64,000 bases of DNA, taken from NCBI RefSeq assembly GCF_900091505.1, contig NZ_LT607409.1, positions 4,836,001 through 4,900,000 on the forward strand, written 5' to 3'. The stretch comes from Micromonospora chokoriensis. Lineage in GTDB: Bacteria; Actinomycetota; Actinomycetes; Mycobacteriales; Micromonosporaceae. The notes beneath the pieces were generated by a model. That model was not told the DNA's origin. It did no database searches and was given only the letters and a program-made list of their open reading frames with translations. The translations under genes were made by a program, and so were the position numbers. Each line of letters begins with the position of its first letter. Position 1 is the stretch's first letter. This document shows positions 41,087 to 47,954 of the stretch, piece by piece.

Positions 41087-41392
41087 CTACCGGGCGCTGC
41101 CGTCAGCGCCGCCGTCCTGCTGGCCCGGGGTCGCGCCGCCGTCGGCGGGGCCCTCCGCGCCACCGTCGGCGCCACCGTCCTGCTGACCCGGGGTGGCACC
41201 ACCGTCGGCGGGGCCCTCCGCGCCACCGTCGGCGCCACCGTCGTGCTGACCCGGGGTGGCACCACCGTCGGCGGGGCCCTCCGCGCTGCCGTCGGCGCCA
41301 CCGTCGTGCTGACCCGGGGTCGCACCGCCGTCGGCCGGGCCCTCCGCGCCGCCGCCGCCCATGGTCTGCATGTCGTCATCGTTGAGTGCCAT
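41087..41392 (-). CDS. Repeat peptide, candidate RiPP-like precursor or hydroxylase substrate
   Basis: 101 residues from ATG 41392 with GAGGGAG upstream. A 15-residue leader MALNDDDMQTMGGGG is followed by four 21-residue repeats of the form AEGPADGGATPGQHDGGADG(S/G), with H in repeats 1-2 and Q in 3-4, then AR. The DNA repeats are 63 bp each. A short constant leader plus identical modules directly upstream of an oxygenase is how multi-core RiPP precursors are built. No protease, transporter or second modifying enzyme is adjacent, so the alternative is a non-exported protein whose repeats are hydroxylated. Resemblance is structural; no known family was recognised. Confidence 0.8.
   Translation of the reverse strand: MALNDDDMQTMGGGGAEGPADGGATPGQHDGGADGSAEGPADGGATPGQHDGGADGGAEGPADGGATPGQQDGGADGGAEGPADGGATPGQQDGGADGSAR
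41096..41347. repeat. Coding tandem repeat, 63-bp unit, four copies
   Basis: Four in-frame units without spacers form the body of the repeat peptide. The units differ by a few bases (for example Gln/His codons and Ser/Gly codons), so they arose by duplication and are under similar constraint. The period equals 21 codons exactly. Confidence 0.9.
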
Positions 41393-41556
41393 CGGTGCTC
41401 CCTCGGGTGTGCCGCCCCGCCATCCGCCGGGGTCCGTCGTACTGCGGGTGGTACCCCACGCGCGATCTTCTCTAACCCTCACCGTAGACGCCGAACCGGG
41501 GCGACACGGGCAGTTCGCGGGCGGCGGCGGAGAGTGCCACGGCTCCTCCGACGGCT

Positions 41557-41587
41557 GAGCCCGCCCGACGGGTCGTCGGGCGGGCTC
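41557..41587 (-). terminator. Strong hairpin after the DUF2267 gene
   Basis: Perfect 14-bp arms (41557-41570 and 41574-41587) with a 3-base loop, 15 bases beyond the DUF2267 stop on its strand. It separates that operon from the repeat-peptide gene, which must have its own promoter in 41393-41556. Confidence 0.6.
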
Positions 41588-41602
41588 CGGTCACTGCGGC
41601 CG

Positions 41603-42031
41603 TCACGGCAGCATGACGGCGAGATCCTTCGGCATGGTGTCCTTCACGTCCTGCCATTCGCCCTGGGTCACGTGTCGGCGCAGGGTGTCCAGCACCACCT
41701 GCGTCACCCGCTCCGGGCCGCCCTCCACGTCGTACGGGAAGCCCTGCCGGACCTCGTAGAGGAAGTCGTCCCGGTTGAGCTTGATCGGCACGTCGGACGG
41801 CACCCACCCGTCGAAGTAGATGCCCCGCACCAGGACCGGCAACTGCTGGGCGAACTCGACGCTCTCGTCCACCGGCAACCGGTCGCGCAACAGGTGCAGC
41901 ACCGTGCGCAGGGCAGCGTACGACTGGTTGCGCCGATCCTTCGGCCAGCCGTAGGCGTCCTCGATGTCCTTCAGGATGAGGGTCGTCTTGTCCAGCGAGG
42001 ACTCGAACGCGGAGAGCATCCGGTCAGCCAT
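41603..42031 (-). CDS. DUF2267 family protein
   Basis: 142 residues from ATG 42031 with GGGGG upstream. 'FESSLDKTTLILKDIEDAYGWPKDRRNQSYAALRTVLHLLRDRLPVDESVEFAQQLPVLVRGIYFDGW' is a clear DUF2267 domain, an all-helical tandem fold of unknown function often found in stress-associated actinobacterial genes. Overlaps the preceding 61-residue ORF by 8 bp. Confidence 0.92.
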   Translation of the reverse strand: MADRMLSAFESSLDKTTLILKDIEDAYGWPKDRRNQSYAALRTVLHLLRDRLPVDESVEFAQQLPVLVRGIYFDGWVPSDVPIKLNRDDFLYEVRQGFPYDVEGGPERVTQVVLDTLRRHVTQGEWQDVKDTMPKDLAVMLP

Positions 42032-42209
42032 CGGTCGACCCCCGTTCCGAGGTGTCCCACCGTCGGTCGTCGGCGCGCCGTGGCGGTCCCACCGGCCCGC
42101 GGCGGGCCCGCACCGGGCTGCCCTGCGGTGCGCGCCGGGTGTTGTCGGCCGTGCCGACCACGTGCAGGACGGCACCGCGCCGCCGATCCGTCACCACTCG
42201 AACCGTCAT
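42024..42209 (-). CDS. 61-residue basic protein upstream of DUF2267
   Basis: ATG 42209 (MTVRVVTDRRRGAVLHVVGTADNTRRAPQ) has a strong GGAGG eight bases upstream. The TGA overlaps the DUF2267 start (ATGGCTGA), so the two are translationally coupled. The first 25 residues form a plausible beta hairpin; the rest is Arg/Pro-rich. No family is recognised. The ribosome site and the coupling are the evidence that it is real. Confidence 0.6.
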   Translation of the reverse strand: MTVRVVTDRRRGAVLHVVGTADNTRRAPQGSPVRARRGPVGPPRRADDRRWDTSERGSTDG

Positions 42210-42322
42210 CCCCGTCACCTCCGTGTCGTCTGCGGCGTCGGACCGCCCCCCGGGCGGCCGAGCCCACCGCGTCCACACTGCCGGCGTGCCGGGTGACGCG
42301 GCCTCACCCCGTTCGGGTGAGG

Positions 42323-43195
42323 TCAGGTCGCGTCGAGGAGCCCGGCGAGGGTCGTGGCGTTGGTCTGCGCGTAGTCGCGATAGCAATTGTTCATGAGGAC
42401 GTGGGTCTGACCGGCCTCGTCGGCCAGCTCGCGCAGCTTCGGCGCCCAGTCGGCCAGCTCCCGCTTGGAGTAGTGGTAGCCGAACTTCTCGTGGATGTCC
42501 TTGCTGGTCCACTTGTCGCTGTGCCCGTGGAAGCGCATGACCGCGAGGTCCGCGGTGGCGGCCAGCACCGGCGGCAGCGACGAGCGGTGACCCTGCGGCA
42601 TGTCCACGCAGACGTACGGCAGTCGGTGCTCGCGCAGGAAGGTCAGGGTCTCGTCGGCGTTGTCGCCGTCGAACCAGGAGGCGTGCCGGAACTCGAAGAC
42701 CGGTCGCAGCGGCGCGCACCGCTTCGCCACCTCCAGCAGGTACTGCTTGTTGGCCCGCTTGATGGTGAACCAGGGCGGGAACTGGAACAGCAACGCGCCC
42801 AGCTTGCCCGCCTCGACGAGGGGGTCCAACGCGGACAGGAAGCGCGTCCAGACCTCCTCGTACGACTGCGCGGGCAGGTCGTCGGGGTAGACGTTCTTCT
42901 TGTCGGTCTCCGGGCGCAGGTCCTTGTAGAGGGCGCTGACCTTGGTGGGGTGCCCGGTCAGCAGGCTGAACGCCTTGACGTTGAAGGTGAAGCCGGCCGG
43001 GGTGCGGTCGGCCCACAGCCGCGCGGTCGCCTCGGCGGGCGGCGAGTAGTAGGTGGCGTCCACTTCGACCAGCGGGAACTGCCGCGCGTAGTAGGCCAGC
43101 CGCTTCTCCGGGTTGTCAGCGGTCTGCGGATACCAGCCCGAGTCCAGCAGCGTGCGGTCGGTCCAGGACGCGGTGCCCACCAGGATCTCACCCAT
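42323..43195 (-). CDS. DUF72 (YecE-type) family protein
   Basis: 290 residues. 'MGEILVGTASWTDRTLLDSGWYP', 'FPLVEVDATYYSPPAEATARLWADRTPAGFTFNVKAFSLLTGHP', 'ALLFQFPPWF', 'RPVFEFRHASWFD' and 'VMRFHGHSDKW' are the conserved blocks of the DUF72 TIM-barrel family. No reaction is established; the conserved His and acidic residues suggest an enzyme. Single gene upstream of the DUF2267 pair. Confidence 0.93.
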   Translation of the reverse strand: MGEILVGTASWTDRTLLDSGWYPQTADNPEKRLAYYARQFPLVEVDATYYSPPAEATARLWADRTPAGFTFNVKAFSLLTGHPTKVSALYKDLRPETDKKNVYPDDLPAQSYEEVWTRFLSALDPLVEAGKLGALLFQFPPWFTIKRANKQYLLEVAKRCAPLRPVFEFRHASWFDGDNADETLTFLREHRLPYVCVDMPQGHRSSLPPVLAATADLAVMRFHGHSDKWTSKDIHEKFGYHYSKRELADWAPKLRELADEAGQTHVLMNNCYRDYAQTNATTLAGLLDAT

Positions 43196-43243
43196 GGTGC
43201 AAGTCCATCGCGTCGCGGACCGACCGGCAACCGCTGGCGTCGC

Positions 43244-43642
43244 TCAGGCCGCCCGCCGTTCGCGGGTCTGCTTGCAGGTCACACAGGTGGTGGCGGACGG
43301 GAAGATCTCCAGCCGCTCGACCGGGATGGCCGCGGAGCAGCCCTCGCACCAGCCGTAGGTGCCCTCGGCGAGCCGGCCGAGCGCGTGCTCGTACTGGGCG
43401 CGGCGGTCCAGGATGGTGCGCAACAGGGACTGCGCGGTGTCCCGCTCGGCCGTCTTGGTGCCGCTGTCGGCCTGGTCGTCGCCGGCGGTGTCGCCGACCT
43501 CCACCAGCCGCAGCACCTGGCTCTGGAGCACGGCCTGGTCGTACTCGGCGGTCAGCTCGTCGTACCGCGCCTGGAGTGAGTTTCGGATCTGGTCGATTTC
43601 CTTCTGGGAACGGTTCGTGTCGACCGTGTCGTGGACGAGCAT
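43244..43642 (-). CDS. DksA/TraR-type C4 zinc-finger protein
   Basis: 132 residues from ATG 43642 with AGGAAAGG upstream. An N-terminal coiled coil ('RSQKEIDQIRNSLQARYDELTAEYDQ') is followed by the zinc finger 'YGWCEGCSAAIPVERLEIFPSATTCVTCK', four cysteines in the CxxC-x17-CxxC pattern of DksA/TraR proteins. DksA-type proteins reach into the RNA polymerase secondary channel; actinobacterial versions such as RbpA-linked TraR-like proteins are less studied. 'GDQADSGTKTAERD' replaces the usual acidic coiled-coil tip. Confidence 0.9.
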   Translation of the reverse strand: MLVHDTVDTNRSQKEIDQIRNSLQARYDELTAEYDQAVLQSQVLRLVEVGDTAGDDQADSGTKTAERDTAQSLLRTILDRRAQYEHALGRLAEGTYGWCEGCSAAIPVERLEIFPSATTCVTCKQTRERRAA

Positions 43643-43763
43643 CGCTGCCTGCCTTTCCTAAGCCTGTGGCTCACGGTGAACCGGGTGCCGGCGGCGTGGA
43701 GCCCCGGTCACGGTCGCATTCGGTACGCGGGCGATCACCCGCGCTCTGTGAGCCGGGCGAGTA

Positions 43764-43780
43764 CCCGCCGGACCGGCGGG
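43764..43780 (-). terminator. CCCGCCGG-A-CCGGCGGG palindrome after the kinase-like gene
   Basis: Perfect 8-bp arms around one base, 26 bases past the stop of the gene ending at 43806. A second stem (GCGGG/CCCGC) is near 43727-43742. Either could end the transcript. Confidence 0.4.
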
Positions 43781-43805
43781 ACAAACCGACGAGTTCTCGC
43801 GATTG

Positions 43806-44468
43806 TCAGGCGTCGCCGGCGGGCTCCACGAGCGCGGGGTGGCGGGGGTCGTCGACGCGTACCACCACGTCGGCGAAGCTCGCCGGGACGACCTCCTCGG
43901 CGTACCTGTCGAACGCCGGCAGCACCCACGCCTGGGCCGGTTCGGTCCGTCGACGCAGCGCCGCCGGGGACATCTCCAGGTGGACGGTGACGTCGAACGG
44001 CAACCCGCCACCGAGCAGCAGGGGACCGCTGACCAGGACGACGCCGCCGGGCGGCAGGTCGACGTAGCGGGCCCGGCTGGCCCGGTCGGTGTCGGCGTCC
44101 CAGAGCGACGGGAGCACCCGGCCGGTGCCACCGGGGCCGGCGGGGTCGAGGACCTCCCGACGCAGTCCGGCCTCGTCGACCCATGCCTCGTAGAAGGAGT
44201 CCGGGTTGGTGCGGCCCAGTTCGAAGCGCAGCGACGCGGGGCGGAGGAAGTCGCCGGCCCGTACGTGCAGCACCGGGATGCCCTGGGCGCGCAGCGGGTC
44301 GACGAGGGCGGCGGCCAGCTCGTCCGGGCCGGCGGCGGAGGGGCCGTCGATCGCCACCCGCAGCCGGGCGGGTGCGGGGTCGGCGGTCGCGGCGCCTGTC
44401 GCGGCGTCGACCAGCCGGGCGGTCAGCGCGGTGACGAGCAGGTCGGGCGAGATCGGACGGATGCGCAC
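43806..44468 (-). CDS. Uridine-kinase-like protein lacking the Walker A lysine
   Basis: 220 residues from GTG 44468. The fold follows uridine/nucleoside kinases: 'RLRVAIDGPSAAGPDELAAALVDPLRAQGIPVLHVRAGDFLRPASLRF', 'GVVLVSGPLLLGGGLPFDVTVHLEMSPAALRRR', 'FDRYAEEVVPASFADVVVRVDDPRHP'. The P-loop position reads GPSAAGPDE instead of GxxGxGKS/T, so the phosphate-binding Lys and Ser/Thr are missing. It may be inactive or act with another nucleotide-binding mode. Confidence 0.75.
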   Translation of the reverse strand: MRIRPISPDLLVTALTARLVDAATGAATADPAPARLRVAIDGPSAAGPDELAAALVDPLRAQGIPVLHVRAGDFLRPASLRFELGRTNPDSFYEAWVDEAGLRREVLDPAGPGGTGRVLPSLWDADTDRASRARYVDLPPGGVVLVSGPLLLGGGLPFDVTVHLEMSPAALRRRTEPAQAWVLPAFDRYAEEVVPASFADVVVRVDDPRHPALVEPAGDA

Positions 44469-44509
44469 CGGACCATCCTGCCCCGCGTCGGGCAGGTCGG
44501 TGCGGCGGG

Positions 44510-45115
44510 TCAGCCGGTGCGGTCGATGGTCACCCGGGCGTCGTCGGCCAGCCGGTAGCCGACGCCGTAGACGGTGGTGACCAGGGGCACGTCCACACCG
44601 ACCTTGCCGCGCAGTCGACGCACGTGCACGTCGACGGTACGCACGCCGGCGTGCTCGTAGCCCCAGACGGCGTTGAGCAGTTGCAGTCGGGTGAACACCC
44701 GGCGCGGATGGGCGACCAGGTGCAGCAGCAGGTCGAACTCCAGCCGGGTCAGCGGTAGCGGCTCGTCGTCGCGCAGCACCGAGCGGGACGAGGCGAGAAT
44801 GTGCAGGGCGGGAATGGTCGGGCTGATCGCCCGGGTCGACGACCGGTTGGCGGGAGTCTGCTCGGGGCGACGTTCGGCCGGCACGGACCCGACGATCACG
44901 CCCTCGCCGCGTTCGAGCATCTCGCGGGCGGCCTCCAACAGCCGACGTGCCGCCGGGGTCAGCGACTCCTCAGAGGCCAGCGGGATGGACAGCGTCACGG
45001 TGAGCACTGGCGTCGCGGTGTTGGCCGGGCGACGCTGACCGCCGGGCGGTCGACCGGGCACCGCGGGTTGCGACGTATGCCATCCGGCGCGCGACGAGGC
45101 GGGGCTGACCGACAT
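44510..45115 (-). CDS. OmpR/PhoB-type winged-helix regulator without receiver domain
   Basis: 201 residues from ATG 45115 with GGAGG just upstream. The C-terminal 100 residues are a Trans_reg_C domain ('LPLTRLEFDLLLHLVAHPRRVFTRLQLLNAVWGYEHAGVRTVDVHVRRLRGKVG', 'VTTVYGVGYRL'). The N-terminal half is a disordered-looking region plus a short strand-helix ('VLTVTLSIPLASEESLTPAARRLLEAAREML') in place of a phosphoacceptor receiver. It is paralogous to the next upstream gene. Signal input is unknown. Confidence 0.9.
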   Translation of the reverse strand: MSVSPASSRAGWHTSQPAVPGRPPGGQRRPANTATPVLTVTLSIPLASEESLTPAARRLLEAAREMLERGEGVIVGSVPAERRPEQTPANRSSTRAISPTIPALHILASSRSVLRDDEPLPLTRLEFDLLLHLVAHPRRVFTRLQLLNAVWGYEHAGVRTVDVHVRRLRGKVGVDVPLVTTVYGVGYRLADDARVTIDRTG

Positions 45116-45361
45116 GGTCCTCCTTGGGCTGGTCCGGGTATCTCCCCACGGCCCGGGACGCCGCTTCATCGATGCTTCCCGGCACCCGGGCGAGGGTCAA
45201 GAGGCGGCTACGTTGCAGAAATTTGACAATTGGCGAACGCATCGGAGCCGACTGCTCGCTCTGCGTACGAGCCTGATGATTACAGCAGAGTCGCCGAGAT
45301 GCCCCGATACGGGGGTCCCCGCCCGGTTCACCGAGGCGGTCGCAGGCCGCCTGACCAGGGC

Positions 45362-45913
45362 TTACCGGGTGTGGTCCACGCTGATCCGAGCCTCGTCGGC
45401 CAGGCGGTAACCGACCCCGTAGACGGTGGTCACCACCTCGGACCCGGCCAGCTTGGCGCGCAGCCGTCGGACGTGCACGTCGACGGTCCGGGCCACGGCG
45501 TGCTCGTACCCCCAGACGCTGGACAGCAGTTGCAGGCGGGTGAAGACCCGGCGCGGGTGCTCGGCCAGGAACACCAGCAGCTCGTACTCGATGCGGGTCA
45601 GCGGGATGACCCGGTCGCCCTGGCGGACCATCCGCGAGCCGGCCAGGATGCGGACGTGGGGCGCGTCGGCGGGCGGCTCGCCGCCGCCGACGGGGATCGG
45701 CGCCGGGCGCGACCCGGGCGCGAGGTCCTCGACGGTACGCAGCCGACCCTCCCCCGACTCGGCCAGCTCGCCGAGGAGCTGGACCAACCGGGCCAGCCGT
45801 GGGCTCAGCGGCCCGGGGACGAGGTCGAGGGTGATGGTGAGGGTCGGGGCGCTGCGCGGACGGTTCGGACGCGTCCCCGGGTGGCGGCGCGTGGGGATGG
45901 CGACGACGGACAT
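45362..45913 (-). CDS. OmpR/PhoB-type winged-helix regulator without receiver domain (paralogue)
   Basis: 183 residues from ATG 45913. The DNA-binding domain ('IPLTRIEYELLVFLAEHPRRVFTRLQLLSSVWGYEHAVARTVDVHVRRLRAKL', 'VVTTVYGVGYRL') is nearly identical in its core to that of the downstream protein, and the N-terminal strand 'PTLTITLDLVPGPL' also corresponds. A local gene duplication is the simplest explanation. The 246-bp gap between them contains an AT-rich patch (CCAATTGTCAAATTTC on the minus strand, near 45213-45228) that may hold the downstream promoter. Confidence 0.9.
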   Translation of the reverse strand: MSVVAIPTRRHPGTRPNRPRSAPTLTITLDLVPGPLSPRLARLVQLLGELAESGEGRLRTVEDLAPGSRPAPIPVGGGEPPADAPHVRILAGSRMVRQGDRVIPLTRIEYELLVFLAEHPRRVFTRLQLLSSVWGYEHAVARTVDVHVRRLRAKLAGSEVVTTVYGVGYRLADEARISVDHTR

Positions 45914-45963
45914 GATGCCTCCTCAAGTGGCGGTACGCCCGCCACGCCGGTGCGGCGTGACGG

Positions 45964-46449
45964 TCAGCGGCGCGCCCACCCGGTGTGCACGGGCGACGCG
46001 AGTGCAGAGGTGTGCAGCGGGGTGGGGCCCAGAGCCGGCAGACCGGCGATCCGCCACGCGGCGAACCCACCGATCACGTCGGTGGCCCGGTGCAGGCCGA
46101 CGTCCTGGAGGGCGGCGGCGGCCAGCGACGACGTGTAGCCCTCCTGGCAGAGGATCATCACCGGTACGTCGTAGTCGACGGCCTGGGGCAGTCGGGCCGC
46201 ACAGCGTGGGTCGAAGCGCCACTCCAGCACGTTGCGCTCGACGGTGAGCGAGCCGGGCACCACGCCGTGCGCGGCCCGCTGCGCGGCGGGTCGGATGTCG
46301 ACCAGCAGCGCGCCGGCCCGGTACGCCAGGTGCGCCCGTTCCGGGTCGAGCCGGTCCAGCCGGGCCCGCGCGGCGGCCAGGATCTCGTCGATGCCGCGGG
46401 AGCCCTCGGGCGGCACGGGTGCCGGACAGTGCTCGGCCGTTACCTGCAT
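45964..46449 (-). CDS. Rhodanese-like sulfurtransferase
   Basis: 161 residues. A single rhodanese domain: 'GALLVDIRPAAQRAAHGVVPGSLTVERNVLEWRFD' and the active-site loop 'PVMILCQEGYTSSLAAAALQDVG' with the persulfide-forming Cys, then 'VIGGFAAWRIAGLP'. It would carry sulfane sulfur in the cytoplasm. It is 75 bp downstream of cysteine dioxygenase on the same strand, a typical pairing for sulfur detoxification or cysteine catabolism. Confidence 0.92.
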   Translation of the reverse strand: MQVTAEHCPAPVPPEGSRGIDEILAAARARLDRLDPERAHLAYRAGALLVDIRPAAQRAAHGVVPGSLTVERNVLEWRFDPRCAARLPQAVDYDVPVMILCQEGYTSSLAAAALQDVGLHRATDVIGGFAAWRIAGLPALGPTPLHTSALASPVHTGWARR

Positions 46450-46491
46450 TATCGGTTCCTTCCGGTGACAGGGGGGTGGTCGTGACTCGCC

Positions 46492-46545
46492 GGGCTCACC
46501 AGGACGTGCCGGCCTCGCGCGGGCTCACCAGGACGTGCCGGCCTC
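46492..46545. repeat. 29-bp-period direct repeat spanning the CDO stop codon
   Basis: GGGCTCACCAGGACGTGCCGGCCTCG occurs at 46492 and again at 46521 (last base differs in frame context). The second copy includes the stop codon of the cysteine dioxygenase gene (TCA at 46525-46527). The outer copy is non-coding and looks like a duplication of the gene end. Confidence 0.85.
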
Positions 46546-46980
46546 GGCGACCTCGGCGATCCGCAGCCGGCCGTCCACGAGGTCGTAGCGGGTCATCCGG
46601 AGCAACGCGGGCCGGTAGACGTGCACGCTGACCGCCGGATCGGGGCCATGGTTGGTCACCCGGTGCACGTGTCGGGGTCCGAAACGGCGACCGCCGCCTG
46701 ACGGCAGCAGCCGCGGGCGCAGCCGACCGGCGCCGACGGTCTCCTCGGTGAGCACGCCGCTGACGACCCGGAACGCCCCGGAGGAGCCGCCGTGGTCGTG
46801 CAGGTCGGTGCCCTGCCCGGGCAGCCAGCTCAGCGCCCACACCTCGTGCTCGGCGCTGACGGCGAGGCGGGCGTACCAGCGGTCGGCGGGGTCGAAGCGC
46901 AGCGCGACCGGCCAGCCGGCCGGGTCGGCCCACCGGGCGGCGACGGTGAGCAGGGCGGACTCCGGACGGTGGTGCGTCAT
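46525..46980 (-). CDS. Cysteine dioxygenase-type cupin
   Basis: 151 residues from ATG 46980. The iron-binding cupin motif is 'LPGQGTDLHDHGGSSGAFRVVSGVLTEE' (H-x-H) and the third ligand is in 'FGPRHVHRVTNHGPDPAVSVHVYRP'. Cysteine dioxygenase oxidises L-cysteine to cysteine sulfinate with O2. The downstream rhodanese gene fits sulfur catabolism. Palindromes upstream at 47035-47065 suggest a sulfur- or redox-responsive regulator. Confidence 0.88.
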   Translation of the reverse strand: MTHHRPESALLTVAARWADPAGWPVALRFDPADRWYARLAVSAEHEVWALSWLPGQGTDLHDHGGSSGAFRVVSGVLTEETVGAGRLRPRLLPSGGGRRFGPRHVHRVTNHGPDPAVSVHVYRPALLRMTRYDLVDGRLRIAEVAEAGTSW

Positions 46981-47034
46981 GGCGGTTCCTCGCGGGTCGT
47001 TCGGCGGGGTGCCCCCGTACTCTAGACGGCAAAG

Positions 47035-47065
47035 CCTATAGGTTTAGTAGGTAATTCCACCTACT
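47035..47065 (-). promoter_or_regulatory. Paired palindromes upstream of cysteine dioxygenase
   Basis: CCTATAGG (47035-47042) and AGTAGGT-N6-ACCTACT (47046-47052/47059-47065) lie 55-85 bp upstream of the CDO start in an AT-rich patch. TATAGG on the minus strand could serve as a -10, so a bound regulator would block or adjust it. Which regulator is unknown. Confidence 0.45.
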
Positions 47066-47091
47066 GGGACACCGATCGACTCCGCTGTCGG

Positions 47092-47469
47092 TCAGCGCAC
47101 CACCGGCGGATCCACCCGATAGCCGGGCAGCGAGGGCCACCGCACCGTCAACACCACCGAGGCACGCTCGGCGAACCAGGAGTGGTCCACCCCTCGGGCC
47201 CACACCACGTAGTCGCCGGGCACCGCCAGTCGCACCGTGCGGTCGGGCAACTCCACCCGGAAACAACCCTCGACGAGGACGAGCAGAGTGGTACGCCGCT
47301 CCCCCGTCGCCCACCGCGACCGCGCCTGCCCGGGTGGGTGCACGCCCCACTTCACCTCGACGTCGGTGCTGTGCCGGATCTCCCCCGGCGGAGCGAAGTG
47401 CCCGAGCAGCCAGCCGGCGTTGGTGGCACCGTCGACACCCGCGTTGCCCACGTACACCGTCTCGGCCAT
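47092..47469 (-). CDS. Small cupin-domain protein
   Basis: 125 residues from ATG 47469 with GGAGGG upstream (MAETVYVGNAGVDGATNAGWLLGHFAPP). 'VEVKWGVHPPGQARSRWATGERRTTLLVLVEGCFRVELPDRTVRLAVPGDYVVWARGVDHSWFAERASVVLTVRWP' is a single cupin barrel. Metal-ligand histidines are largely missing apart from 'GVDHSW', so it may be a binding protein rather than an oxygenase. It runs toward the CDO gene on the same strand but has no clear link. Confidence 0.8.
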   Translation of the reverse strand: MAETVYVGNAGVDGATNAGWLLGHFAPPGEIRHSTDVEVKWGVHPPGQARSRWATGERRTTLLVLVEGCFRVELPDRTVRLAVPGDYVVWARGVDHSWFAERASVVLTVRWPSLPGYRVDPPVVR

Positions 47470-47529
47470 CGGACCCTCCCCCAGCTCACCGGCCGAGCAA
47501 CCTACCAGGGCACGTCGTAGCCTGGAGGG

Positions 47530-47922
47530 GTGACCGACGACCTCGACGCCGAGACGCTGGCGTTCGCCCACCGGATGTTCGACCTGGCCCGCGCCGGCGC
47601 CACCGAGGAGCTGGCCGCGCAGCTCGACGCCGGCCTGCCGGTCAACCTCACCAACGACAAGGGCGACACGCTGCTGATCCTGGCCGCGTACCACTCTCAC
47701 CCGGACACCGTGGCCGCCCTGCTCACCCGCGGCGCCGACCACACCCGGGCCAACGACCGGGGCCAGACGGCGCTGGCCGCGGCGGTCTTCCGCAGCAGCA
47801 CGGACGCGGTCCGCGCGCTCCTCGCCGCCGGGGCCGACCCCACCCACGGCAACCCGTCCGCGATGGAGACCGCGCAGTTCTTCGACCTGCCGGAGATGAC
47901 GGAGCTGCTGCGCGCCGGCTGA
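47530..47922 (+). CDS. Ankyrin-repeat protein
   Basis: 130 residues from GTG 47530. Three ankyrin repeats are visible ('GDTLLILAAYHSHPDTVAALLTRGADHTRAND', 'GQTALAAAVFRSSTDAVRALLAAGADPTHGN' and a partial first repeat). Such proteins bind other proteins; some actinobacterial ones accompany catalase or redox genes. TAGCCT ends 6 bases before the GTG, indicating a leaderless mRNA. Confidence 0.88.
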   Translation: MTDDLDAETLAFAHRMFDLARAGATEELAAQLDAGLPVNLTNDKGDTLLILAAYHSHPDTVAALLTRGADHTRANDRGQTALAAAVFRSSTDAVRALLAAGADPTHGNPSAMETAQFFDLPEMTELLRAG

Positions 47923-47954
47923 CACCGACCCCGACCGGCCGGTATACAGGGTCG

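Noticed and set aside
42210..43016. Long minus-strand frame over the DUF72 gene leading into the 61-residue ORF
   Set aside because: The upstream part is DUF72 read in the wrong frame. Only the segment from ATG 42209, which has its own ribosome site, is credible.
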